A stretch of 64,000 nucleotides of DNA from Amycolatopsis sp. 2-15 (GTDB lineage Bacteria; Actinomycetota; Actinomycetes; Mycobacteriales; Pseudonocardiaceae): contig NZ_CP127294.1 in the NCBI RefSeq assembly GCF_030285625.1, positions 6,852,001-6,916,000 on the forward strand. Reading direction: 5' to 3'. Of the stretch, positions 53,015 through 61,177 are shown one piece after another (positions within the stretch are counted from its first letter, which is position 1; each line of letters starts with the position of its first letter). The notes under the pieces are model-generated. The model was not told the origin of the DNA and did no database searches. It worked only from the letters and a program-made list of their open reading frames with translations. A program made the position numbers and the translations under genes.

Positions 53015-54027
53015 CCGACCCTCGCCTTCAGCGCCTGGTCCAGGCGCGGGTAGACGCGGCGCACGTTGCCCTCGTACACCTTGGTCTTGTCCTCTTCGGA
53101 CAGTCCGAGCGCGTCGACGTAGCGGCGGGTGTCGTCGAAGTGGTGCCCGGTGCGCGAGTCGATGCCCCGCACCGCGCCGACCATCTCCGAGCCGAACAGC
53201 ACGTTGTCCACGTTGATCACGTCGAACAGCAGGTTGATGCCCGGCTGGTGGTACACGCAGGTGTCGAAGAAGACGTTCGGCAGCACACCCTCGTCGGGCT
53301 CGGGGCGGCCGAGCATGTCGGCGAGCCCGCGGTAGCGGCCCCAGTGATACGGCACCGCGCCGCCGCCGTGCGGGATCACGAAGCGCAGGCCCGGGAAGTC
53401 GGTGAACAGGTCCGACTGCAGGAACTGCATGAACGCCGTGGTGTCGGCGTTGAGGTAGTGCGCGCCGGTGGCGTGGAAGCTGGGATTGTCCGAGGCCGAC
53501 ACGTGCACCATGGCCGGCACGTCGAGCTCCACCATGGCTTCGTAGAACGGGTACCAGCTCTTGTCCGTGAGCGGCGGCGCGGTCCAGTGGCCACCACTCG
53601 GGTCGGGGTTGAGGTTGCAGCCGACGAACCCGAGTTCCTCCACGCAGCGGCGCAGCTCGGCCACGGAGTGCTCGACCGGCACGCCGGGCGACTGCGGCAG
53701 CTGGCAGACGCCGATGAACTTGTCCGGGTACAGCGTGGTGACGCGGTGCACGAGGTCGTTGTTCACGCGCGCCCACTCGGTGCTCACGGCCTCGTCGCCG
53801 ATGTGGTGGCCCATCGCCGATGCGCGCGGCGAGAACACCGTGAGGTCCACGCCGCGGTCGGCCATCAGGTCGAGCTGGCCCCGCACCGATTCACGCAGCT
53901 CGTCGTCGCCGATCTCCGGGTAGGCCGGGGCGGCGGTGCCCGCGTCGTACGCGGCGCGCTGCGCGTCCCGCCAGCTCGTGTGGGCCGCGGGCACGGTCGT
54001 GTAGTGGCCGTGACAGTCGATGATCAC
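53011..54027 (-). CDS. ligJ: 4-oxalomesaconate hydratase (LigJ) type amidohydrolase
   Basis: This 338-residue enzyme begins with the metal motif IIDCHGHYT and has VIPHGGGAVPYHWGRYRGLA near 215-234, LPNVFFDTCVYHQPG and VLFGSEMVGAVRGIDSRTG, the last being characteristic of LigJ (Glu in place of the usual Asp). It hydrates 4-oxalomesaconate to 4-carboxy-4-hydroxy-2-oxoadipate. The GTG overlaps the stop of the dehydrogenase gene upstream, and it is followed by ligI in the same operon. Confidence 0.9.
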   Translation of the reverse strand: MIIDCHGHYTTVPAAHTSWRDAQRAAYDAGTAAPAYPEIGDDELRESVRGQLDLMADRGVDLTVFSPRASAMGHHIGDEAVSTEWARVNNDLVHRVTTLYPDKFIGVCQLPQSPGVPVEHSVAELRRCVEELGFVGCNLNPDPSGGHWTAPPLTDKSWYPFYEAMVELDVPAMVHVSASDNPSFHATGAHYLNADTTAFMQFLQSDLFTDFPGLRFVIPHGGGAVPYHWGRYRGLADMLGRPEPDEGVLPNVFFDTCVYHQPGINLLFDVINVDNVLFGSEMVGAVRGIDSRTGHHFDDTRRYVDALGLSEEDKTKVYEGNVRRVYPRLDQALKARVG

Positions 54028-54917
54028 TCGGTGTCGCCTTTCCGGTCTTCTTCGGACATTCGCGTGCGGACGGAGTCGAGCAGCGGCAGCAGCCTGGTCT
54101 CGAGCTCGCCCAGGTCTACGGGCCGGTGGGCCGCCGCCCAGTCCTGGCGGCGTGCGATCGCCTCCGCCATCACGGGCTCGACGCCGGTCTCGGCCACGGT
54201 CACCGCGGCCTCCCGCAGCTCCTCGGCGCGGCGGACACCGTGCTCCAGCGAGCGGGAGATCATGTACGCGGCGAGGCTCTCCCAGTCGTCGCTGGGCAGC
54301 AGGTTCGACAGCGACCCGAGCACGCGCCCCTCCACACCCCACTCGCGGGCGGCGAGCAGCGACTCGGTGAGCAGGGCCTCGACGCCCTTGATCACCACGG
54401 AGCGGCACAGCTTGGTGGCCGCGGCCCGGCCGACCACGTCGGCGTAGACCTCCAGCCCGGTGAAGCCGAGCGGACGCGCGAACTCCGCGAACCCGGCCGC
54501 GTGCGGGCCGCCGAGCAGCATCGGCGCCGCGAGCCGCTTGGGGTTGATCGGCGACATCACGGCGGCCTCGACGTAGCGTCCGCCGGCCTTCTCGATCACT
54601 TCGGCCGAGGCCTGCTTCTGGCCGGGTGCCGCGGAGTTGAGGTCGAGGAACCAGCAGCCGGCGGGCAGCCCGTCGGCGATCGACTTCGCCGCCGTGAGGT
54701 CGTTGGCCGCGGTCACGGCACTGATCACCAGATCGGCCGCGCGCACGGCGTCGTGCGCGTCCACAGCGGACACCAGGCCGAACCGTTCGGCGTTGCGCGT
54801 GGCGGCGCTCGCCGGATCCGCCAGCGCCACGTCCCACGCGGTGAGCTCCACCCCGGTGAGGTCTTCCGCCAGCACGGAACCCACCTCACCGAGGCCCAGC
54901 AGCGTGATGGTCGTCAT
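54024..54917 (-). CDS. NAD(P)-dependent dehydrogenase of the 6-phosphogluconate dehydrogenase-like / DUF1932 family
   Basis: This 297-residue protein has an N-terminal Rossmann fold (LLGLGEVGSVLAEDL near 6-20), DLNSAAPGQKQ near 93-103, the conserved Lys of the beta-hydroxyacid dehydrogenase family in AAATKLCRSVVIKGVEALL, and a DUF1932 helical C-domain. It sits between the transporter and ligJ in one overlapping operon. The known pathway needs a CHMS dehydrogenase (LigC), which is a different family, so this protein may replace it or serve a side branch. Substrate is inferred only. Confidence 0.8.
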   Translation of the reverse strand: MTTITLLGLGEVGSVLAEDLTGVELTAWDVALADPASAATRNAERFGLVSAVDAHDAVRAADLVISAVTAANDLTAAKSIADGLPAGCWFLDLNSAAPGQKQASAEVIEKAGGRYVEAAVMSPINPKRLAAPMLLGGPHAAGFAEFARPLGFTGLEVYADVVGRAAATKLCRSVVIKGVEALLTESLLAAREWGVEGRVLGSLSNLLPSDDWESLAAYMISRSLEHGVRRAEELREAAVTVAETGVEPVMAEAIARRQDWAAAHRPVDLGELETRLLPLLDSVRTRMSEEDRKGDTE

Positions 54918-56275
54918 GCGCTCACCGGCTTCGCCTGCGGCTGGCCCGCGGTCGCGACGCCGAGGTCGACATCCTTGGTCTCCGGACCGATCAATGAGCC
55001 GACGAACACGAGCGCCCCACCGAGCACCAGCAACGCCGCGGCCGTGAAGCCCGAGGGCATGATGTGCTCGAGCCAGCCCTGGTAGTAGGCGTAGAACGAG
55101 GTCAGGATCAACGGCATGCTGTAGCCGAGGCCGAACCCGCTGCCGCGCACCGCGGGCGGGAACCGCTCACACAGGTACGACGGCGTGACCGCGAACGTGC
55201 TGCCCCCCGAGAGCCGGATCACGAGCGTGAGCAGCAGCACCGCGCCGAAACCGGAGTACCAGCCGAGGCTGATCGTCGCGAACGCGCCGGCGCACACCAC
55301 GCCGATGCCGATGCCGGACCACGCGAGGAACTTGCGCCGGCCGATCTTCTCCGAGAGCAGCCCGAGGAACGGGAACAGCACGGAGTGGATCGCCTGCACG
55401 ATCACCAGTGCCGCGGTCACCTGCGTCGCCGACACGTGCGCCTGGTACTGCAGCGCGCTCGGCAGCAGGCCGGAGGCGAGGTTGGACGCGAACCAGATGC
55501 CGCTCATGATCACGAACACCTGCAGGAACTGCTTGCGCGAGGAACCCACGAGCACGTCGCGGATCGGCGTGCGCGACTTCTTCGCCGACTTCCACGTCTC
55601 GGACTCCTCGACCGTGCGCGAGAAGTACACGCAGAACACCGCGCACAGCGCCGCACCCACGAGGAACGGCACGCGCCAGCCCCACTGCGAGTAGGCCGAG
55701 TCGGAGCCGCCCGAGGGCGTGATCCGCAGCATGATGAACGTCACCAGCGAGATCGCGCAGTACGAGATCGGGAAACCCATGCCCACGAGGCCGCCGTACC
55801 AGCCGCGTTTGCCGGTGGGCACGGCCTCCATGGCCAGCGGCGTGGCCCCGGTGTACTCGCCGCCGAGGAACACACCGTCGATCAGGCGCAGCACCACCAT
55901 CAGCACGACGCCGAGCAGTCCCACGGCGTGGTAGCCGGGCAGCAGCGCGATGAGCAGCGTGCAGATGCCGCAGCCGGTGATCGACCACAGCGTCACGCGG
56001 CGGCGCCCGACCTTGTCGGCCAGGCGGCCGAAGATCAGCGAGCCGAGCGGCCGGCCGATGAGGGTGGCCACGAAGATCAGCGACGTGATCACGGCCCGGC
56101 TGCCCGGGGAGACCGCGGGCGGGAGGAAGTAGTTCATCGCCGGCGTGAGCGCGACCACCGGCAGGTAGACGTCGAACATGTCGACGAAAAAGCCGAAAGA
56201 AGCGCCGATCACGGCGTTGCGGGTCGAAGTCTTGGCCCCTCTGGCGGCGGGCGGTGACGTGGCCGGTCCGGTCAT
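54914..56275 (-). CDS. MFS transporter, aromatic-acid:H+ symporter type
   Basis: This protein of about 453 residues has 12 membrane segments, the loop GRLADKVGRRRVTLWSITG and DGVFLGGEYTGATPLAMEAV, typical of the sugar/metabolite symporter branch that includes aromatic-acid and ShiA-like carriers. GWRVPFLVGAAL and ETKDVDL-type ends are also present. Two in-frame ATGs (56287, 56275) are possible; the AGGAG box fits the downstream one better. It is the first gene of the lig-type operon and should import the aromatic or dicarboxylate substrate. It faces the GntR regulator across a shared promoter region. Confidence 0.85.
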   Translation of the reverse strand: MTGPATSPPAARGAKTSTRNAVIGASFGFFVDMFDVYLPVVALTPAMNYFLPPAVSPGSRAVITSLIFVATLIGRPLGSLIFGRLADKVGRRRVTLWSITGCGICTLLIALLPGYHAVGLLGVVLMVVLRLIDGVFLGGEYTGATPLAMEAVPTGKRGWYGGLVGMGFPISYCAISLVTFIMLRITPSGGSDSAYSQWGWRVPFLVGAALCAVFCVYFSRTVEESETWKSAKKSRTPIRDVLVGSSRKQFLQVFVIMSGIWFASNLASGLLPSALQYQAHVSATQVTAALVIVQAIHSVLFPFLGLLSEKIGRRKFLAWSGIGIGVVCAGAFATISLGWYSGFGAVLLLTLVIRLSGGSTFAVTPSYLCERFPPAVRGSGFGLGYSMPLILTSFYAYYQGWLEHIMPSGFTAAALLVLGGALVFVGSLIGPETKDVDLGVATAGQPQAKPVSA

Positions 56276-56378
56276 CGTCGAGATCATCTCCTGTCGTGCC
56301 GGGCGCGTCTTCGCGGCCGGGGGTGGTCCGGGGGAACGTAACTCGCCGACCCGGATCGTCACAAGAGTCGTCTACGAA

Positions 56379-56411
56379 ATTGTTGACAATCTCGTATGGG
56401 ATGCTTAGCGT
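56379..56411 (+). promoter_or_regulatory. Promoter with palindromic operator ATTGTTGACAAT upstream of the GntR gene
   Basis: TTGACA (56383-56388), a 17-bp spacer and TAGCGT (56406-56411) form a sigma70-like promoter about 24 bases from the GntR ATG. ATTGT-TG-ACAAT (56379-56390) is a palindrome overlapping the -35 box, in the TTGT-N2-ACAA form seen for FCD-type GntR proteins. It lies in the divergent region shared with the transporter operon. Confidence 0.6.
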
Positions 56412-56434
56412 CACCATCGAGGAGAGGAGCCGGG

Positions 56435-57088
56435 ATGACCACCACGCCCAAGGAAGGGGAGGCCGGCAAGCACGCGGCGCTCGACGCGCTGCGGGCCGCC
56501 CTGCTGGCAGGCGATGTCGTCCCGGGGCAGCGGCTGGTGGAGGCCGAGCTGGCCGAGACCTTCGGCGTCACGCGCGCGAGCATGCGCGCGGCCTTGATCG
56601 ACCTGACCGCGGAAGGCCTGGTGGAGCGCATTCCGCACCGCGGGGCCCGGGTGCGGGTGGTGTCGGTCGAGGAGGCCGTGGCCATCACCGAGTGCCGCAT
56701 GGTGCTCGAGGGCCTGTGCGCGGCCAAGGCGGCGGAGAAGGTGACCGACGACGAGATCGACTCGCTGCGCGAGCTGGCGGGGCGGCTCCGGTCGGCCGTC
56801 GACGACGGCGACTCGACGAAGTACTCGGAGCTCAACCGCGAGCTGCACCGCACGGTGCGTGAGATCGCGGGCCAGTCCGTGGCGGCGGAGCTGCTGGAGC
56901 GGCTCCACGGCCAGATCGTCCGCCACCAGTTCCGGCTCGCCATGCGCGCGGGCCGGCCGCACGTGTCGCTGCCCGAGCACCTGGCGATCATCGACACGAT
57001 CGCCCGCCGCGACCCGGACGCCGCCGAGCAAGCGGCCCGGGCGCACCTGCGCAGCGTGATCACCGCGCTGCGTGAGACCGACAACTGA
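56435..57088 (+). CDS. GntR-family transcriptional regulator with FCD domain
   Basis: This 217-residue protein has a winged helix (LVEAELAETFGVTRASMRAALIDLTAEGLVE, about 33-63) and an FCD domain with LNRELHRTVREIAG and SLPEHLAIIDTIARRD metal-site histidines. The ATG is preceded by GGAGAGGAG. It heads the plus-strand operon with ligK and ligU and is divergent from the ligI/ligJ operon, so it most likely controls both. The palindrome at 56379 is the obvious operator. Pathway intermediates such as 4-oxalomesaconate are candidate inducers by context. Confidence 0.88.
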   Translation: MTTTPKEGEAGKHAALDALRAALLAGDVVPGQRLVEAELAETFGVTRASMRAALIDLTAEGLVERIPHRGARVRVVSVEEAVAITECRMVLEGLCAAKAAEKVTDDEIDSLRELAGRLRSAVDDGDSTKYSELNRELHRTVREIAGQSVAAELLERLHGQIVRHQFRLAMRAGRPHVSLPEHLAIIDTIARRDPDAAEQAARAHLRSVITALRETDN

Positions 57089-57105
57089 GCGATGGAGCAG
57101 GCTGA

Positions 57106-57810
57106 ATGAACAACGTGGTGGTGACCGACGTCCCCCGGGCGCCCGGCGACAAGATCGACGAGCTGGCCGGCTTCGGGGTCGCCACGGTGCACGAGGCGCT
57201 CGGGCGCGTCGGCTACGTCGGCACCGAGCACCGCCCGCTGCACCGCGGCTCCCGCATCGGCGGTTCGGCCGTGACGGCGCTGTGCTGGCCGGGCGACAAC
57301 ATGATGATCCACGCCGCGGTCGAGCAGTGCCGGCCGGGCGACATCCTCGTCGTCACCACCGCTTCCCCTTCGACCGACGGGATGTTCGGCGAGCTGCTCG
57401 CCACGTCGCTGGTGTCGCGCGGCGTGCGGGGTCTCGTGATCGACGCGGGCGTGCGTGATGTCGCGGAGCTCAAGGAAATGGGCTTCCCGGTGTGGTCGCG
57501 GGCGATCAGCGCGCAGGGCACCGTGAAGGCGACGGCCGGTTCGGTCAACGTGCCGGTGACCGTCGGCGGACAGACCATCCACGCCGGCGACGTGATCCTG
57601 GCCGACGACGACGGCGTGCTGCGAGTCGCGCAGGCCGACGTCGAACGGGGCATCACCGCGTCGAAGGCGCGTCTGGCCAAAGAAGAAGCCACCCGGGCGG
57701 CCCTGGCCGGCGGCGAGCTGGGGCTCGACCGCTACGGGCTGCGCGAGAAACTCGCTTCGCTGGGCGTGCGGTGGGTAACCGCCGAGGAGTACGCGAAGGA
57801 ACAGGCGTGA
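57106..57810 (+). CDS. ligK: 4-carboxy-4-hydroxy-2-oxoadipate aldolase (HMG/CHA aldolase, RraA fold)
   Basis: This 234-residue class II aldolase has an RraA-like fold with GGSAVTALCWPGDNMMIHAA near 48-67, the substrate loop PGDILVVTTASPSTDGMFG and the metal/Arg motif GLVIDAGVRDV near 109-119. It cleaves 4-carboxy-4-hydroxy-2-oxoadipate to pyruvate and oxaloacetate. It exceeds the length of RraA RNase inhibitors by about 70 residues, as expected for the aldolase. The stop overlaps the GTG of ligU. Confidence 0.88.
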   Translation: MNNVVVTDVPRAPGDKIDELAGFGVATVHEALGRVGYVGTEHRPLHRGSRIGGSAVTALCWPGDNMMIHAAVEQCRPGDILVVTTASPSTDGMFGELLATSLVSRGVRGLVIDAGVRDVAELKEMGFPVWSRAISAQGTVKATAGSVNVPVTVGGQTIHAGDVILADDDGVLRVAQADVERGITASKARLAKEEATRAALAGGELGLDRYGLREKLASLGVRWVTAEEYAKEQA

Positions 57811-58865
57811 AGGGCGTCCCCTGCCTGCTGATGCGCGGCGGCACGTCCAAGGGCGCGTACTTCCGTGCCGAGGACCTGCCCGCCGACGCGGCGGAGCGCG
57901 ACGACCTGCTGCTACGCATCATGGGCAGTCCCGACCCGCGCCAGATCGACGGCATCGGCGGCGCCCACCCGCTCACCAGCAAGGTCGCCGTGGTGTCGCC
58001 GAGTACCTCGCCCGGTGCCGATGTCGACTACCTGTTCCTGCAGCTCGGCGTGGCCGAGGCAACCGTGAGCGACCGGCAGAACTGCGGCAACCTGCTCGCG
58101 GGCGTCGGCCCGTTCGCAGTGGAACGCGGCCTCGTGCCGGCCGGGGACGGCGAGACGACCGTGCGGATCCGGATGGTCAACTCGGACAGCACCGCCGTCG
58201 CCCGCTTCCCCACGTCCGGCGGAGTCGTGGAGTACGCGGGTGACACGGCGATCTCCGGCGTGCCCGGCACCGCGGCTCCGGTCGTGCTCGACTTCGCCGA
58301 CACCGCCGGGTCCACGGGCCACGGCCTGCTCCCGACCGGGCATCTCGTGGACACTGTGGACGGTGTGCCGGTGACCTGTGTGGACAACGGCATGCCCGTG
58401 GTCGTCGCGCGGGCCGCCGACTTCGGGCTCACGGGCTACGAAACCGTCGAGCAGCTCAAGGCCGACACCGCGTTGCGCGAGCGGATCCAGTCGCTGCGGT
58501 TGCGGGCGGCCGAGCTGATGGGCCTCGGCGACGTGCGCGACAGCTCGGTCCCCAAGACCACGCTCGTCGCGCCGCCCGTCGACGGCGGCACGATCTGCAC
58601 CCGCACGTTCATCCCGCTCGAACCGCACACGTCGATCGGCGTGCTCGGGGCCGTCAGCGTGGCCACGGCGCTCCTGCTGGACGGCGCTGTCGGGCACGAG
58701 CTGGCGAAGCTGCCCGGCACCTCGCGCATCGACGTCGAGCACCCGACCGGTCACCTGCAGGTCGAGGTCGAGGTGGACGCGGGCGAAACCCCGCCGCGGG
58801 TTCGCCGCAGCGGGGTCGTGCGCACGGCCCGGAAGCTGTTCGACGGCACGGTTTTCCCGCGCTGA
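57807..58865 (+). CDS. ligU: 4-oxalomesaconate tautomerase (LigU/GalD), PrpF family
   Basis: This 352-residue isomerase has two diaminopimelate-epimerase-like domains: LMRGGTSKGAYFRAEDLP near 7-24, GAHPLTSKVAVVSPS (conserved Lys), DRQNCGNLLAGVGPFA (conserved Cys) and SVPKTTLVAPP. This is the PrpF family; LigU and GalD members isomerise 4-oxalomesaconate before hydration by LigJ. The GTG overlaps the ligK stop. With ligK, ligJ and ligI nearby the assignment is strong, although methylaconitate isomerase PrpF is a relative. Confidence 0.88.
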   Translation: MKGVPCLLMRGGTSKGAYFRAEDLPADAAERDDLLLRIMGSPDPRQIDGIGGAHPLTSKVAVVSPSTSPGADVDYLFLQLGVAEATVSDRQNCGNLLAGVGPFAVERGLVPAGDGETTVRIRMVNSDSTAVARFPTSGGVVEYAGDTAISGVPGTAAPVVLDFADTAGSTGHGLLPTGHLVDTVDGVPVTCVDNGMPVVVARAADFGLTGYETVEQLKADTALRERIQSLRLRAAELMGLGDVRDSSVPKTTLVAPPVDGGTICTRTFIPLEPHTSIGVLGAVSVATALLLDGAVGHELAKLPGTSRIDVEHPTGHLQVEVEVDAGETPPRVRRSGVVRTARKLFDGTVFPR

Positions 58866-58884
58866 CGCCGTTCCCCGGGGGTGC

Positions 58885-60081
58885 TCAGGCGCCCCTGGGG
58901 AACGCGTGCCCGCGACCGCCGACCACCGCGATCACCGAGAAGACCAGCAGCACCAGCGAAGCCCACGTGATCGATGCCGTGCCCAGGCCTGCGATCAGGA
59001 GCCCGCCGACGAGTCCGCCGAGCGCGATCGAGCCGGAGAAGAACGAGATCACGATCGACTGGGCCACGTCGGCGGCTTCGACCGTCGCGGTGATCGCGGC
59101 GCCGATGAACAGGCTGGGTGAGCTGCCGAACGCCAGCCCCCACGCCGCCGCGGCGAGGTAGACGAACGCCGGCACACCCGAGAGCACCGCCAGGACCAGC
59201 ACGCTCACCGCGAACAACAGGGTGCTCGCGACGATCAGCTTACGCAGGTGGTGGTCGATGTGCGCGCCGACCACGACCACGCTCAGCACCGACGTGACAC
59301 CGAAGGCGAACAGCACCCACCCGACCTGGCTCTCCAGGCCCGCGAACCGCAGGAAGTCGGTCACGTAGGTGTAGAGGATGTTGTGCGCCACCATGTACGT
59401 GGTCAGCGCGAACAGGATCGTGCGCAGCCCGGGCATCGCGAGGACCTGGCCGAGCGTGAAGCGTTCGTGGCCCGCCTGGCCGGGCAGGTTCGCCAGGTTC
59501 ACCACGAACCACAGCATGTTCAGCAGGCTCAGCGCCGCCGCGACCCAGAACGCCGTCTGCCAGCCGCCGAAGGTGCTCAGCCACGTGCCGACCGGGACAC
59601 CGAGGGCCAGTGAGATCGGCGTGCCCGCCAGCGCGATCGCGATCGCGCGCCCCTGCACGCTCGGCGGCGACAGGCGCGCGGCGTACCCGGCGAGCTGCGT
59701 CCAGACCAGCGCGGTGCCGAGGCCGGCGACGAACCGGATCACCATCGTGAGGGTGTAGTCGGTGGACAACGCCGTGAGCGCGTTGGTGATCGCGACGGTG
59801 CCCAGCGCGACCTGCAGCACGGTCTTGCGCGACCACTTCACGGTCAGGCGCGACAGCGGGATCGCGGCGAGCGCGGTGGCAGCGGCGTAGACAGTGACGA
59901 TCTGGCCGGTGGCCGCGACGCTCGTGGACAGGGTCCGGCTGATCTCGGGCAGCAGGCCGGCGGGCAGGCACTCGGTGAGGATGCCGATGAACCCGGCGAG
60001 GAACAGGCCGAAGAGGGCCTTGCCCGGGAGCCGGTCCCGGCCGCGCGCGGTGGCGGGCGAAGCTGCGGTGGTTTCGGTCAT
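58885..60081 (-). CDS. MFS transporter, DHA1 family (AraJ/NepI-like efflux)
   Basis: This 398-residue protein has 12 membrane segments with motifs GILTECLPAGLLPEISRTL (N-terminal), RFVAGLGTALVWTQLAGYAA near 110-130 and AGTPISLALGVPVGTWLSTF near 148-167, all typical of DHA1 exporters such as NepI (nucleosides) and AraJ. It faces the XRE regulator at 60253 across a 171-bp gap, suggesting control by that regulator. A drug or metabolite efflux role is inferred from family. Confidence 0.88.
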   Translation of the reverse strand: MTETTAASPATARGRDRLPGKALFGLFLAGFIGILTECLPAGLLPEISRTLSTSVAATGQIVTVYAAATALAAIPLSRLTVKWSRKTVLQVALGTVAITNALTALSTDYTLTMVIRFVAGLGTALVWTQLAGYAARLSPPSVQGRAIAIALAGTPISLALGVPVGTWLSTFGGWQTAFWVAAALSLLNMLWFVVNLANLPGQAGHERFTLGQVLAMPGLRTILFALTTYMVAHNILYTYVTDFLRFAGLESQVGWVLFAFGVTSVLSVVVVGAHIDHHLRKLIVASTLLFAVSVLVLAVLSGVPAFVYLAAAAWGLAFGSSPSLFIGAAITATVEAADVAQSIVISFFSGSIALGGLVGGLLIAGLGTASITWASLVLLVFSVIAVVGGRGHAFPRGA

Positions 60082-60252
60082 CTCACTGATCCCTCTCCCT
60101 GGTGCCGGGCCGTTCGGCGGGCCCGGGTTCACTGTGCGCCGGGCGGGCAGGGTTACCCAGGTGCCCGTTTCGCGTACGTCCGGCATGCCTGCTACTGGCA
60201 GGGACAGGCTCAGGAGCAGCGTTTTCGTGGTTCCGACGCGATACTGAGGGAC

Positions 60253-61167
60253 ATGGCGACGCGCCCTCGCACCGAGCAGGCGCTGGACCCGCGCGCGGAG
60301 CTGAGCGAGTTCCTGCGCTCGCGGCGCGCCCGGCTGAAGCCCGCCGACGTCGGGCTGCCCGAGTACGGCCGACGCCGGCGTGTGCCGGGGTTGCGACGTG
60401 AGGAGCTCGCGCAACTGGCCGGGGTTTCCGTCGCGTACTACACGCGGCTGGAGCAGGGCAACGGCCGCAACGTCTCGCTCGAGGTGCTGAACGCGATCTC
60501 CACCGCGCTCGACCTGTCGGAGACCGAGCACGCGCACCTGCTGCACCTGGCCAAACCGCGGCAACGCGACCGGCCGGCACCGCGGCAACGGCAGCAGGTG
60601 CGGCCGGTGCTGCAGACGATGCTGGACGCGATCGAGAGCGTGCCCGCGTATGTGTGGGGCCGCCGCACCGATGTGCTCGCCTGGAACAAGACGGCGTCGG
60701 CGCTGTTCGGCGACTGGACCGCGCGAGCGCCGCAGGACCGCAACTGGGCCCGCATCGTCTTCCTGGATCCGGCCGCGCGCAGCCTGTACCCGGACTGGCG
60801 AACGAAGGCGGCCGACGTCGTCGGGCAGCTGCGGCTCGACGCCGGGCAGCACCCGAACGACCCGCTGCTCACCGAGCTGGTCGGGGAGCTGTCGGTGAAG
60901 AGCGAGGAGTTCCGCACGATGTGGGCCGCGCACGACGTGAAGCGCAAAACGCACGCGACGATGCGGCTGCGGCACCCGCTCGTCGGCGAGCTGACGGTGT
61001 ACTACGAGACGTTCACGCTGCCCGAAGACCAGGACCAGGCGTTGTCGGTGTACCACACCGAGCCCGGTTCGAAGTCGGAGGAAGCGTTGCGGCTGCTGGC
61101 CAGCTGGGGCCCGGACGCGCCCGCCTCGGTCGAGCACGCTCGCGCGCCGGGGGCTTCGAGCCACTAG
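60253..61167 (+). CDS. XRE-family regulator with MmyB-like ligand-binding domain
   Basis: This 304-residue regulator has an N-terminal helix-turn-helix (RVPGLRREELAQLAGVSVAY followed by YTRLEQG, about 43-69) and a PAS-like MmyB domain with VPAYVWGRRTDVLAWNKTAS near 131-150 and FRTMWAAHDVKRKTHATMRL. This architecture is abundant in actinobacteria, where it commonly controls an adjacent oxidoreductase or efflux gene. Here it is divergent from the DHA1 pump. The ligand is unknown; some MmyB domains bind fatty acids. Confidence 0.9.
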   Translation: MATRPRTEQALDPRAELSEFLRSRRARLKPADVGLPEYGRRRRVPGLRREELAQLAGVSVAYYTRLEQGNGRNVSLEVLNAISTALDLSETEHAHLLHLAKPRQRDRPAPRQRQQVRPVLQTMLDAIESVPAYVWGRRTDVLAWNKTASALFGDWTARAPQDRNWARIVFLDPAARSLYPDWRTKAADVVGQLRLDAGQHPNDPLLTELVGELSVKSEEFRTMWAAHDVKRKTHATMRLRHPLVGELTVYYETFTLPEDQDQALSVYHTEPGSKSEEALRLLASWGPDAPASVEHARAPGASSH

Positions 61168-61177
61168 CCTGGACCGC

